Assembly: GCF_026914185.1 (NCBI RefSeq)
Contig: NC_070564.1
Coordinates: 2,728,001-2,792,000, forward strand
DNA from: Puccinia triticina
Lineage: Eukaryota; Basidiomycota; Pucciniomycetes; Pucciniales; Pucciniaceae
Length of the DNA: 64,000 bases
Reading direction: 5' to 3'
In this document: piece by piece, positions 22,624 through 33,495 of the stretch
Layout: the number at the start of each line of letters is the position of its first letter
Position numbering within the stretch: position 1 is the first letter of the stretch
Made by a program: the position numbers and the translations under genes
Notes under the pieces: model-generated
Databases searched by the model: none
The model's input: the letters and a program-made list of their open reading frames with translations, nothing else
What the model was told of the DNA's origin: nothing

Positions 22624-23471
22624 TGTAAGACTCAAAAGTGGTTGTGAAACCCTTTTGCTGAATGGAGAAGGGGATGAAGGAGGTGCAAGCTCTGCCCTTC
22701 TATACTACCAGCTACAAGACCCACCAAGGTAAGCTTGGCAATTTTTAATAAGTGATAGGAGTGGTTAGCTCAAGATAAGTTTCTCGTGACACAGTATAAA
22801 AAGGTTGTTATTCAGTATGTAAGAGTTGTTATATGTAAGTGAGAGGGTTGAGTGGGTACGTAAGTGTTTTGGGTGATGGGTGAGTATAAAACTTGATGAG
22901 TAATAAACTCAGGAACTACAAATGGGGGGGAAGAGAGCTCCTTATATAGACAAATGTGAGGGATTTTGGCCCCAGGGCAGCCCCTGAGTGAGGTATTTTA
23001 GCTGGCCTGGACTGTACAACATGAGGGAGTTAAGAGGGAGTGGCTGTGTACAATTTATGCAAGGGGTGCATAAGCTGTGCAGGGAATGATCAGGTGATGT
23101 AATAAGACCAAACATAGTGGAGTTAGAAGGAACTAGAATGCGGGGAACCATTAAGTTGAAGGGGCACAGCCTGCAGAGGCAGTGCTGCATGATGTCATGT
23201 ACATAACAAACAAAACAAAACCAATATATGTAGTGGGGATAGAATGGTGCGGGGAATGTGACTTGAGGCGCCTGAAAGGTGGTTGACTGGGTGCTACAGG
23301 TTGTCCAGAGGGTCTAACTTCCAGTGTAGTGGGGCTCCAGTGATGCTTCCAGTGGGGAATAGGGGTTAATTTAGCCGTGGAGTCCATTTATGGTGTCCAG
23401 TTGATGGTATCTTGAGGCCTTCTGTATGTACATGAGAAAAACTTTTGATTTTTCACATTTTGCGTACCACA
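22624..23471 (-). repeat. LTR (5' LTR in element orientation), 848 bp
   Basis: Pairs with 8756-9602; TG...CA ends. The CCGG that follows at 23472 repeats the CCGG before 8756. Confidence 0.93.
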
Positions 23472-24116
23472 CCGGTCACCAAGAAGAGTACACACTCCAA
23501 TCAATGGGCCAACACAACCGGTCATTGAGATTGATGACCGATCCAACACAATCGGCCATCAATTCATCAAAGGGACATTCCCCTCAATGAACATTGGTCA
23601 TTGAAGGGCCCATGTATCCCCACAATGACCATTGGTCATCAAGGAGAATATGTACAGAGTCCCTTTGATGACCATTGGTCATCAAGGGGAATCTCCCCAA
23701 TGACCATGGTCATCAAAGGGACATTCCCCTCAATGAACATTGGTCATTGAAGGGCCCATGTATCCCCACAATGACCATTGGTCATCAAGGAGAATATGTA
23801 CAGAGTCCCTTCGATGACCATTGGTCATCAAGGGGAATCTCCCCAATGACCATCGGTCATCAAAGGGACTATGTATTCTCCTTGATGACCATCGGTCATC
23901 AAAGGGACTGTGTACATATTCTCCTTGATGACCATTGGTCATCCAAGGGACCATGCATTCCCTTTGATGACCAATGGTCATCAATGGTACTATGTGTTCC
24001 CCAAAAGGGACTCTGTATTCCCTTTGATGACCATGTACCGGCCATTGTTGAGAGGAGTTAAACACTTGATTAGCCTTGCCAGTATGTACGCTTGATGGCC
24101 GGTATTTACCGGCCAT
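23472..24116. repeat. Palindromic array around TGACCATTGGTCA / ACCGGT (family B)
   Basis: Many near-perfect short inverted repeats such as GATGACCATTGGTCATC, separated by spacers including GGGACATTCCCC, CATGTATCCCC and AGAATATGTACAGAGTCCC. A segment of about 145 bp is duplicated in tandem (about 23566-23710 and 23713-23855). The piece left of the gypsy element (8729-8755, GGCCGGTACA...TGTACCGG) belongs to the same array, so the retroelement inserted into it. The array lies inside the outer TIR element. Confidence 0.85.
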
Positions 24117-24211
24117 GGAGCTTGTTATGTAGGCAAGCTGTATGACACGAGTGGCAGCCAAACACTCATGTTATCTTGAAATATATGAAATTCAAGAGTG
24201 ATGTGCATCAC

Positions 24212-24531
24212 TGTAAGGGTTGAATCCCTTCACTGGAGCTGGAGACGGAGGAGCAATGGCACGGGCCCAGAGGAGGAGTTCTAGGACCAAACTCAGGGGG
24301 CTTTGATTGCTAGGACTGGCTCAGAGAGACTGCATGTCAGTTCTCTCCTGAGAGGAAGAAGAAGGAAAGAAGAGAGACAAAAGGAAGGGAGCTTACCTGG
24401 CTCAGAGAGACTGCATGTCAGTTCTCTGCTGAGCCAAGGAAGGAGGAGGAACGGGCTATCTACAAGTCTGTGACAGGCCAGGTTTCCATTGGTGACACCT
24501 TGTGAACCCCAGAGGAGGAGGGGGGTTTACA
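24212..24531 (-). repeat. 320-bp LTR, left copy
   Basis: Begins TGTAAGGGTTGAATCCC and ends GGGGGGTTTACA. It contains a direct repeat of CTCAGAGAGACTGCATGTC. Paired with 26061-26380. Confidence 0.92.
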
Positions 24532-24541
24532 GTCTCCCCTC

Positions 24542-25369
24542 CTATAAAAAAGAAAAAAGGAAGAAAAAGAAATGGTTGAAAAAAGGGGTAATGCAAGGGG
24601 AAGGATGAACTTGAGGAGAGGCGGGAGGGAGACTAGAGGGAAGGTGGGGGTGCAGTTGTGGAAGTGGGGAATTTTCTTGGTGTTGACAAGCAGAGGATGG
24701 TCGTGCTGGTGTGGGAGGGCTGTACGGCGGAGGTGAGACACTAGAGCAGAGGGGATTTAGTATAGACTGGGGAGTTTGTTGCGCAGTAGGCCTGCTTTTG
24801 GCTAAGAGCTGGTCGAATCGATCACCAAGAAGACGTCGGATCTGTGTCAGACAGCGATTGAGGCTGTGTAGATTTATTTTGGGGGGCTGTAGTTTGTTGA
24901 GTCTTTGAGGTCCAGTTGCATGCAGGATTGATGGACAAGCCTGTATGATTGGGGTTAGCAGGGGCGGGTACGGGGGTACGGGCTGGCGGAGTAGGGTGGC
25001 GGGACAGGCAAGAGATGGCACAAAGGGTGTCGGCGAGGTCAATGAAGTGGGATATGGCGCAGAGGGCTTCGGCGAGGTTGATGAAGTAGGAGATGGTGTA
25101 GGGGGTGTCGGTGAGGTCGACGGAGTGGGAGATGGCGCGGAGGGGTGATGAGGATGTGGTTGAAGGGAGGGAGGCGGAACTAGGACCGTGGAGCACTCAG
25201 GTAGCTTGCTAGACGGTATAGTGGCCGCGAGAACAGGCTCCGAGGAGAAGGGCGAGCAGAAATTTTGAGGAGGGGCGAGAGGCGTGACGCAGCGGCTGTC
25301 TGAGTTATTGCTGCGGGCAGGTGAATTGGCGTCGCAGTTGCGAACCGCGAAGGGTTCATTGCTGGTCAA
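24542..25369 (-). CDS. Proline/serine-rich ORF of the 2.2-kb LTR element
   Basis: 275 codons, with Pro-Thr-Ser repeats in the middle (SPTPSTSPTPPTPS-like). It begins about 70 bp after the H2C2 ORF stop in the same element. No domain seen. It may be the degenerate C-terminal part of a larger polyprotein or a non-functional composition artefact. Confidence 0.35.
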   Translation of the reverse strand: MTSNEPFAVRNCDANSPARSNNSDSRCVTPLAPPQNFCSPFSSEPVLAATIPSSKLPECSTVLVPPPSLQPHPHHPSAPSPTPSTSPTPPTPSPTSSTSPKPSAPYPTSLTSPTPFVPSLACPATLLRQPVPPYPPLLTPIIQACPSILHATGPQRLNKLQPPKINLHSLNRCLTQIRRLLGDRFDQLLAKSRPTAQQTPQSILNPLCSSVSPPPYSPPTPARPSSACQHQENSPLPQLHPHLPSSLPPASPQVHPSPCITPFFNHFFFFLFSFL

Positions 25370-25438
25370 AGAAAGAGAGGGAGGCGTGAGGGAGCCACCT
25401 CGGTTGTTGGTGGCGATGTCAAGCAGTGAAGCGGCTGA

Positions 25439-25864
25439 TCAAACGTCGCTGGGCAATTTTGTTTCCAAAACTTTCATTTGTTGGCAACTGGGACAGGTCA
25501 CGGTGAAAATCTTCACTTTGGATGACATTCCACGCCAAACAACTCTACAACGCAGATTGGCAATCGTATCCGAAGCGTTTGCATGTCCAAGCCGGTGATG
25601 TGTTGATTCAACGAGTTTGAGGCGTAGGACTGGGTCTGCTGGAAGGACTAAGCAGTCCCCAATGAACATGAGCCCGTCAATTTCGGCAAATCGGCCCCGC
25701 AAGCCTTGGCACAAGGGGTCAAGTAAGTATCCAATGCGAATCCTTGTTTTCATCGTTTTGGGGATCAAGGCCAGGATGCTCGGTGATCTGGGCGGATTAG
25801 TTGCCATTCTTGGCATGTTGGAGCGTTTGGAGATTGGAAGGGCGGTCGCCGAGGGAATAACCAA
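25439..25864 (-). CDS. Integrase H2C2 zinc-binding domain only (141 aa)
   Basis: The central part contains STHHRLGHANASDT and, 29 residues after the last His, CPSC: the H-x3-H-x29-C-x2-C pattern of the retroviral integrase zinc-binding domain. No integrase core (DDE) follows. It is a fragment of a gypsy pol kept as an open frame within the non-autonomous element. Confidence 0.65.
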   Translation of the reverse strand: MVIPSATALPISKRSNMPRMATNPPRSPSILALIPKTMKTRIRIGYLLDPLCQGLRGRFAEIDGLMFIGDCLVLPADPVLRLKLVESTHHRLGHANASDTIANLRCRVVWRGMSSKVKIFTVTCPSCQQMKVLETKLPSDV

Positions 25865-25917
25865 GGAAGAAAGGAGTAAAAAACTGAAGAAAAAAAATCA
25901 CCGGAGATGGAATTGAG

Positions 25918-26032
25918 GTTGGATGGAGCAGATTTGGAACGGAACGGATAGTTGGAACAGAACGGAACGGAGAGTCGGAACAGAACGGAACGGAGAGTCG
26001 GAACGGAACGGAACGGAATGGATAGAGTTGGT
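25918..26032. repeat. GGAACGGAACGG short tandem repeat
   Basis: Repeats of GGAAC(A/G)GAACGGAGAGTC just inside the right LTR of the 2.2-kb element. Confidence 0.8.
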
Positions 26033-26060
26033 TGAGAGTTTGGGTGTTAGAAAAAAAAAG

Positions 26061-26380
26061 TGTAAGGGTTGAATCCCTTCACTGGAGCTGGAGACGGAGG
26101 AGCGATGGCACGGGCGCGGAGGAGGAGTTCTAGGACCAAACTCAGGGGGCTTTGATTGCTAGGACTGGCTCAGAGAGACTGCATGTCAGTTCTCTCCTGA
26201 GAGGAAGAAGAAGGAAAGAAGAGAGACAAAAGGAAGGGAGCTTACCTGGCTCAGAGAGACTGCATGTCAGTTCTCTGCTGAGCCAAGGAAGGAGGAGGAA
26301 CGGGCTATCTACAAGTCTGTGAGAGGGCAGGTTTCTATTGGTGACACCTTGTGAACCCCAGAGGAGGAGGGGGGTTTACA
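26061..26380 (-). repeat. 320-bp LTR, right copy
   Basis: Pairs with 24212-24531; followed by the ATCAC target duplication at 26381-26385. Confidence 0.92.
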
Positions 26381-26402
26381 ATCACATTAGGTAAGTGTGC
26401 AA

Positions 26403-26438
26403 TATCACATAACATGATTGCTGCCAAACGGGGCCTTA
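26403..26438 (-). repeat. Right TIR plus TTA duplication of the outer element
   Basis: Inverse of the left TIR at 8484-8516, ending at 26435 and followed by TTA. Confidence 0.75.
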
Positions 26439-26473
26439 GTTCCGAGCCATTGGTAGTCAGACCTGCTCCATTA

Positions 26474-26673
26474 GGGGGGTTCACAATTGAATTTTACTGA
26501 ACTTTGGAGCCAAATTTAAGGCCTTTATGAACAACATTTTGAAATTTTGGGAAAATGCACAGCAGCAGGTGATACTGATGAATCAGTGCAATTTATCAAT
26601 TTTTAAAAAAAAATGTTCATAACCACCTTAAAATGTGTCCTAAAGTTTTGTAAATTTCAATTGTGAACCCCCC
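26474..26673. mobile_element. 200-bp MITE with TA duplication (Tc1/mariner-like)
   Basis: Ends GGGGGGTTCACAATTGAA and its inverse, with about 35-bp imperfect TIRs, flanked by TA on both sides. No coding capacity. Confidence 0.75.
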
Positions 26674-27584
26674 TATTGGAGACTTCTGCACTGCTGTTCT
26701 GAGTCCCTGTGCATCCTGTGCACTTGACCTTCTTCAGCTCACTTCACCTCATTCTCAGGCCTCTGGCCATATTTCTTTCATCACCAGCCACCCAGCCAGC
26801 CTATCAGCTCGTATCAGTCCATTGACCAACGAGTAAGTTCCTATTCAGACTAGGATTAGATCAACAAGATCAATCAGACTGATTATGATGAATCCGCAGC
26901 TTCAGCCTTAACCGGAACGACTCGTCGGGCTTATAAAGCGTCCCTTACACTACAAGCGTGCTAGTCAAAAGAGGTACAGCCTTTCACCTCCACTATCAGG
27001 TGTGCATTTGAAGTCCACTGACTTGCAACGATAACACCGCAGATCAATCACCAATCTCTTAGCCGATTCATTCTTTCCAATCTCTCTCCAGCCCTCGTGT
27101 CCCATTTCTTCTCATCTCTCTTAGACTCAGAAGTACGGCAAATCGACCTGCTCTGAGGTAATGAGATATTCCCTGTTTTCATCGCTTGACCATTCATTGT
27201 ACATAGCTCCTTTCTGCAGTCTCCTGACTTAGCAAAGCTGTCCAAAAATTTACACGCCAGACACGTCTGCTTTTGGGTGCAAGGCAATAGGGACACAGCC
27301 CGTGCCGCCTGAGGATAAGTTACGAATAAATAAGATAAATAGATGCGAGAGGGGCGGCGACGAAGCGGGAACGATGGATGTACAACGACGATGCAGGAGC
27401 GACACACGGCACAGGATGCGCCGAGCCAGAGAGACGCGAGGAGGCAGGCGACGAGGGCACGAATGAAGGAAGACATGTCTGTGCGTGGGATGCGAGTGAT
27501 GCGAGGGAGCGAGGACGCCCGGGAGCGTTTCGGGGGAGAAAGGGGAAGGAAACTTGGGGGCTTGGGGGCCGGTTGGAGGGGCGG
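26674..27584. other. Intergenic, 3' side of the kinase gene
   Basis: Becomes GC-rich from about 27330. No gene recognised. It probably includes the kinase 3' UTR. Confidence 0.45.
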
Positions 27585-30515
27585 TTAGGGCTGGACGATC
27601 GTGTCGAGCCAGCGGTTGTACAGCAGAGTGGCGATCGGGTTGCGGGCAGGAGTGGTCCCGGAAGAGGGCCGGGAAGGCGCGGGCTCGCGGGCGGGTTCCC
27701 GGGCAGGCTCCCGAGCGGGGGGTGGGGCGTGGAAGCGGAAGCTGTTCCCGGGGTCGCTATCGGAGTCGTCGGCCGGGTCCTGGGCAAGCCGACGAAGGGA
27801 CTGGCGGTCGAGGACGGAGGCGGAGGAAGCGGAGGGCGAGAGCTGGTCGAGGGAGACCCTGATGCGGCGGAGCTGGGGCTTAGCGGGCTCGGGCTGGGGC
27901 TTCTTGTTCGCGACGCGGCGGGAGCCGCTCGACGTCGGCTTGCCGCTCGGCCGACTCACACTTCGCGGCCCGTCCGTGTTCGTCGAGCCCCCGCTCGTCC
28001 AGCTCGTCTTCGAGGCCGAGCCTCGCTGCTGCTGGTGGTCGATGATCGAACACACAGAGCTCGTCCCCGACCGAACCGTCGACATCAACCCGCCCTCGTT
28101 CTCGTGGCCCACATACAACGAGCTCGTGCTCCGGCGGCTCTGGAAATCGATCTGCCGGCTGTCCACCCCCACGTTCAGCAACGACTCTCTAGTGTGTGTG
28201 TGTGAGCGCGGAAGGGAGACTGACAAGAGATCGATCTCGCGGACCAATTGGTCGACGAACGCGCCGGAAGCACGGCCGTCGTCGAGCGCTTTGAGCTCCC
28301 TGAACCCGTCGCGGATCTGCCCGAGGGTCTGGACGTGGGCGGCCGAGGCGGGGGTGCGCTTGGCGGGGGCGGCGTAGTTCTCGATACTCTGGACACACAT
28401 GGATAGACGGGGGCGAGGAGGATGAGCAGATGAGTATATGTGTGTGTGGGAAGACGGACCTGGTCGAGGAGCGGGAGGACGACGTGTTCGAGGACAGCCT
28501 GGCCGAACGTGTCGGCCGCGGCCGCCGCAGAGGCCTTGTCGAGGGAGTGGGGCAGGTTGAACGGGTCGGCGGGGCCGAGGACGCGCGAGCCGGGGCGCGT
28601 GCTGACGGTCTGCTGCGCGTCCCCGCCGGGAGACCGGCGGCCTGCGGGGCCGTGTTTGTGGAGCGACAGCTGGGCGAGTCGTTCGGTCAGGGTGGCGGGC
28701 CGGGAGGGCCGAAGCGTGGGGATCCTGTACACAGAGAGAGAGCGTCAGGCCTTCATGGGGAGAAGGGATGAGGAGGGGGACGCACGCTTCGAAGGGCGAG
28801 CCTGTGTGGAGGGCCCGCTGCGAGTGGGCGCCTGCGCCGGGGGTGAGGCGGGCGCGTTGGGCGCTGGGCAGGTTGTGGATCTCGAGGGTGGGGGAGGAGG
28901 GGATGGAGCGGGCGAGTTGGCTTTCGGGCTGCGGACGGTGGCGCAGGTCGGAGGGCGAGGCGGAGGGGCTGCGAGCGAAGAAGTGGTCGGGGTCGAGCTC
29001 GTCGCATCCGGCGGGCACGCCATGGGTCATCCTCAACGGGGAGGCCTCCATCGCCTTCTGCGCCTCCTCCAGCTCCTCCTCCTCGTCCCCCACACCCGGC
29101 TCCCCTCCGCCTCCCCAGCCCGGATCGGCCGCGCGCAGATAGGCCTCCTGGGTCGCCTCGAGCTGCTTGATCTGCGTCTCCACCAGCTCCTGGTCGGCGT
29201 TGTTGAGGATGTTCGCGTAGACCTCCGAGGCATGCTTCATCGTCTCTTGGTAGTCCCATGCCGACACAACGGTGTCGTTCCTGCCGACCAAGTACGAGCT
29301 CTTGGCCGTCTTGTAGTCCGAATTCGAGAGCACCCGCTGGCCTGAGGTGCTCTTGACCGTGCCCGCTGGATCAGCCGCGCTGCTCTGCAGATTCTTCTTC
29401 TTGGCTTTCCACACGCTGTGCCGGTCGATGAGTTCGACGATGCTGACGGAGGCTTTGCTGAGGCCGGGGCTGAGATCGAGGGAGCTTGCGCTCAGGAATT
29501 TGTGGCCGTGGGTGATGAATCCCGTGAAGCCCTTCTTCGGCGGCACTTGCTTGCGGATGAATGGATGGCCTAAGAGCTGGCTCGCCGTTGGACGCAGTTC
29601 GACGTCTTTCAGCAGACAGGCATTGATGAAGTCTTGGAAGTCTTCTGAGTAGTGGGCTAGTCGTTCGGGTTCCAAGCTTTCTTCGAGGGTGGGTGGCTTG
29701 GCCTTGGGGATCAGGAAGAGCACCCGCAGGGGATGGTACTCTGACAACGGGGGCTGGCCCTTTGCCAGTTCGATTGCGGTGATGCCCAAGCTCCAGATGT
29801 CGGCTTTCTCGTCATAGCTGGACTGTCGGATGACTTCGGGGGCCATCCAGAAGGGGGTGCCGACGAAGGTGTGGCGTCTGGACTTGTGGTTGCTGAGCTG
29901 GGTGGCGACGCCGAAGTCGGCCAGCTTGATCTTGCCCTTGGAGGAGACGAGGATGTTGGCAGCCTTGATGTCCCGGTGGATCTTCTTCTGGGCGTGCAGG
30001 TACTCGAGCCCGAGCAGCAGCTCGTGCATGACCGTCTGGATCCCCGTCTCTGGAAATGGCCCTGGTTTGAGCAGGTCTAGACAGGATCCGCCTGCCAGAT
30101 ACTCCATGACTGGGTTGATTGGGGTTAGTTTTTGGCTGCGAAGTAGGCAGGGGTTGTTGGTTTACCTATCCATAGCTTGTAGCCGCGCACGAAGCTTCCG
30201 TAGTACTTGACGATGTGTTCGGAATCGCAATCGGCGAGATGGCTGATTTCCTTCTGGATCCTTTGGATGTTTCTTTTGTCAGCAGTCAGCAGTCCGCAGA
30301 GAAGTGGTTGTTGCCTACTCCGAGATGTCCTCGTCGCTGTTCTCGAGGTCGACCTCCTTGACGGCGACGATCTCGCCGGTGACGCGGTCGAGGGCCTTGA
30401 AGACGACGCCGAAGTTGCCCTGGCCGAGCTTCTCGAGCAGCTTGTATCTTCTGGCGAGTGCGTCGGGGGACTGGGGGATGTCTGGGTGGAGTCTCCTGGC
30501 GGGGGAGTCGAGCAT
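27585..30515 (-). CDS. Ste20/germinal-centre-type protein kinase, five exons, 894 aa
   Basis: Exons 30515-30319, 30260-30166, 30109-28786, 28724-28460 and 28388-27585 with introns of 56-71 bp. The joined length is 2685 nt, an exact multiple of three. Ser/Thr kinase domain at about residues 24-280: glycine loop GQGNFGVV, VAVKEVDL, catalytic HRDIKAANIL, DFGVA, and the GCK-type activation segment FVGTPFWMAPEVI. The following text (SLGITAIELAKGQPP) and overall similarity fit fungal Kic1/Nak1-like (GCK-III) kinases, which act with Mo25/Hym1-type proteins in the RAM/MOR polarity network; this subgroup call is inference. The C-terminal half is Pro/Ser/Arg-rich and high in GC, with a conserved-looking helical patch (LLDQSIENYAAPAKR, QLVREIDLL). 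A GT...AG within 28195-28230 might be a further very short intron, but the frame is open through it. Long plus-strand frames here are shadows. Confidence 0.9.
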
Positions 30516-31077
30516 GTTGTGGTTGGTTGGTGGCTGGACTGAGCCCAGAAAGCTCCCTCGCTCGCCAGCTTAACTATCAACAACTGCACTGATTCCAGCT
30601 CAACAACATCCCAGAAATCCAACCTACGTGGATCAAAAACGCTCCAGGCATCCACCCCTGTAGCCAATCTCAGTTTTTCAATGAGCTTCTGCATTGAAAA
30701 ATGTGATGCCAAAAACATACATACCCTTTTTATGTTATTCTGGATGGATTCCATGGAGTGTTTTGTAAAAGCAGATAAAAGGGTCCTCAGGGGGATGCTC
30801 ATTTGCAAGGTTGAACATTCTCCTCAGCCTACTGCATGTTCAGCATTGAGATGCTGAACAAGGTACACACTCAAGGTGCACCAGCACTGAATTTGGCTAC
30901 TTGACTCCAGCTTGAGCTGAGGCTTGAAGCTTGCTGCATCTCAACTGCAAGCAGGTTCTAGAGTTTTCTTGCAGTCAGGGTGAGTAGTTTTAATCTTGTT
31001 TTCTGCATTGTCAGAGTAAGGCGTATCTCAACCACTGCTCCAGAGATTTTGTAAAATTCTCAGACCTGTCACAGATG
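30516..31077. other. Upstream region of the kinase gene
   Basis: Presumed promoter and 5' UTR followed by AT-rich sequence. No gene or element ends recognised. Confidence 0.45.
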
Positions 31078-31329
31078 ACCGGTCTGATTGGTCATCGAGA
31101 GGATATGTGAGTCCCCTTGATGACCGGCAAAGACCGGTCATCAAGAGGAGATGTGAGTCCCCTCGATGACCAACAAATACCGGTCATCAAGAGCTGTGAG
31201 TCATCTCAATGACCGGTCTGTGCCGGTCATTGAGAGGTGGTGAGTCCTCTCAATGACCGGTCTGACCAGTCATTGAGAGGAGATGTGAGTCCCCTTGATG
31301 ACCGGCAAATACCGGTCATTGAGAGATGC
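31078..31329. repeat. Hairpin minisatellite, about 5 units of 44-48 bp (family B)
   Basis: Units such as CTCTCAATGACCGG...CCGGTCATTGAGAG give 14-bp stems with loops of about 5-7 nt, separated by GTGAGTCC-type spacers. The arm core AATGACCGGT is the same as in the array at 23472-24116. Confidence 0.88.
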
Positions 31330-31881
31330 GAAAGCGCGTCATCCACCTGCAAAGGCCTGCATCAACGGAAAGTGAAACCTGAAACTCAATCCCAATTCAT
31401 CCGCCGCTTGCGCCGCTCAAACCCTTCAAAATCCTCCTCATCCTTGTCAAACACAAATTCAAATGGCAGGAATAACAAGAAGCCAGCACCCAATGCATCC
31501 AACTTTTATGGGTTGTCACTACCAGGCCAACCCAAGGATTCCCAGCTGATACTGTATGTACGATACCTCTCATTCTTGCCGCCCAAGTCAACAATTGAGC
31601 CCAAGAAGGAATCCTACGGGTACATCTGTGGAGAAAGCTTTGCTGGACAATACATACCTTATATTGGTCCGTTTTTTCTTTTATTATCTCTCACTCACAC
31701 AAGCTGTAATACTAACATATCTATGCTGATTATGGTCCCACCAACCAACAGCTCAGTGCCCCACTGGATAGAATCCTGACAGGCAACGGATGTGTTGACC
31801 CAATCAACCAATACCTGGTCTATCCAGAATTTCCCTTCAAAATCAGGCTCTTCAACCCGGCCTCAAAAGTGGCCAATATCA

Positions 31882-33495
31882 CCATGGGAGTTTGCTTGGC
31901 ACTTGCGTGCAAGTGCCATTGCACAATATTGTTCAAGAAACCTGGTAGATATATCCTGGAACATCAACCTCAAAACATGCTGAAGTCATGATGAATTTAT
32001 GTTGAGATGATTCTCCATTAAACTTAAGGCATGTTGGAAAGGGGTTGGAGTCAACTTGAAACCAACTTCAACTTGACTCTATGTATTATTGGAACTATTT
32101 TATAACACATTTGAAACTGCCTTGCAAAGTAATATCAAATACTTGGCAGAAACGAGGGATTTTCCACAGGAATGATATATTTCAATTTATCATGTGTTTT
32201 TCATAAATTTCAAGAAGCTTAATATCTGTTAGTTTGTCACAAAAACATGCACATGTACATTTGTGTGATACATTCTTCAGTTGCTGAAGTTTTTGCAACA
32301 TAGTTCAAGTTAAGGGACAAGTACAGGGGGACAAACCTTGGATTAACCAGGACTTGGGTATGACTTCATAAAATCTCCCTAAAATTATTTTTGTAAATAT
32401 TGCTGAAAATTACATACAATTTGTAAAGGCTTCATCTAAGTCCTTGGTGCTGCATGCGCACTCAGCTTGGCATCACTTGGCACAGTGATGAAAAATGTGA
32501 CACACTAGCACACATGTGTAAATTTATGTGACATATTCTTCAGCTGCTGAATTTTGTCCCAAGGGAGTTTGATTTCCGGCACAAGTCCAGGGGAGCCTCA
32601 GGTTACATGGGGTTTGTGAACGACTTCAGATAATCTCCTCAAAGGGTTTTTGTATAGATGGATGAAAATCAGATAAAATTTTAAAGGATTCTCCAAAGCC
32701 CCTGGTATTTCAGGGGCGCTCCGTGTGGCATGATATGGTTGTGTGAGGACCAATGTGTCACAAAAGCCTGCACATGTTACACGTTTGTGCAACAGTTGGC
32801 CCCTCAGCCAATGCAAGCCAAATTAAAACCATAGTACCACACTGCCAGAATATTTGGCTGAGTTGAAGTCATCCCAGTTTAACTGGGATGCACTCAACCA
32901 ATTTAAACTTGGTTGATCTCAACCAATTTAATATAAACCCAAGGGGGGTACCTTGGATTTATATTTCATCAGTTGAGATTGCCCAAGTTTAAATTGGTTG
33001 AGTGTATCCCAGTTTAACTGGGATAACCTCAACCCAGCCAATTATGCTGGCAGTGCCATATCAACGTTGGACCTCTCAGAGTCTCACTCCCCTCCATCAT
33101 AAGTTTTAGCCTTTATAATAGAAACAATTTGAGAAAAACTGGTAGATTTTTGGTGCCTGCTCTGAAAATGAATATAAAAATATTTTTTGAGAAACCAGCA
33201 GGGTATGACTTTACAAAGAGGTCAAAAATCATGATCTTCAAAACATGAGTAACTTTGGTCAAGATTGAGGATCAATTAAAACTTATCATTAAATTGGCCT
33301 TGTTTTCAGCATAGGTATGGTAACACCTTGCACATACATTACACAATACATTGAGTATTGTTCCAGTTCATTTCAGGATATTTTGTGGCTGAGATGAACC
33401 TTGCCTTCAAACCAGCATGTAACTGAGATCCAACCAAATCTATGACCAAGTTCAGAGATTGCACTTGCGTGCAAGTGCCAAGCAAACTCCCATGG
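31882..33495. mobile_element. 1.6-kb TIR element inside the carboxypeptidase relic
   Basis: The left end CCATGGGAGTTTGCTTGGC and onward matches the inverted right end over about 37 bp, including the near-palindrome GCACTTGCGTGCAAGTGC. The interior is non-coding, with repeated TTCAG(T/C)TGCTGAA motifs. A clear target duplication was not found. KEX1-like sequence on both sides supports an insertion. Confidence 0.7.
32840..33055. mobile_element. 216-bp foldback MITE nested in the 1.6-kb element
   Basis: Almost the whole unit is an inverted repeat, with ends CACTGCCAG / CTGGCAGTG and internal CATCCCAGTTTAACTGGGAT in both arms. It is flanked by CCA on each side. Confidence 0.8.

Larger units (their letters stand above)
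8756..23471 (-). mobile_element. Full-length 14.7-kb Ty3/gypsy element with cargo
   Basis: It is bounded by two nearly identical LTRs (847 and 848 bp) and flanked by a CCGG duplication (8752-8755 and 23472-23475; 5 bp if ACCGG is used). The element is transcribed leftwards: gag 22023-20422, protease 20364-19504, RT/RNase H/integrase 19159-15869. A further 6.2 kb, which typical gypsy elements lack, lies between the end of pol and the 3' LTR. It holds a plus-strand spliced gene, a hairpin minisatellite and a Helitron-like terminus. I see only three substitutions and one indel between the LTRs, so the insertion is recent, yet pol already carries stop codons. Confidence 0.92.
24212..26380 (-). 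mobile_element. Non-autonomous LTR element (2.2 kb)
   Basis: Two 320-bp LTRs (24212-24531, 26061-26380) with TG...CA ends and a 5-bp ATCAC duplication (24207-24211, 26381-26385). A purine-rich tract adjoins the 24531 LTR on the minus strand (GGAGGGGAGAC), giving leftward orientation. The interior has only an integrase zinc-binding domain ORF and a proline-rich ORF, so movement would need a helper. The LTRs differ at only a few sites. Confidence 0.9.
8484..26435. mobile_element. Non-autonomous TIR DNA transposon (PIF/Harbinger-like) hosting two nested LTR elements
   Basis: The left end reads GGCCCCGTTTGGCAGCA and the right end is its exact inverse; the similarity continues to about 33 bp with 3 mismatches. 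Both ends are flanked by TTA (8481-8483 and 26436-26438). A 3-bp TTA duplication is typical of PIF/Harbinger elements. Removing the two nested LTR elements (8756-23471, 24212-26380) leaves about 1.07 kb with no transposase, filled largely by the palindromic array at 23472-24116. That this is one element rather than two coincident ends is inferred from the matching duplication and from both retroelements having intact target duplications inside it. Confidence 0.7.

Noticed and set aside
25617..25916. Plus-strand open frame of 99 codons
   Set aside because: Antisense to the H2C2 integrase domain frame, which has the diagnostic His/Cys spacing.
27343..29345. Plus-strand open frames of 258-301 codons
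   Set aside because: Antisense shadows of the GC-rich, codon-biased kinase gene on the minus strand.
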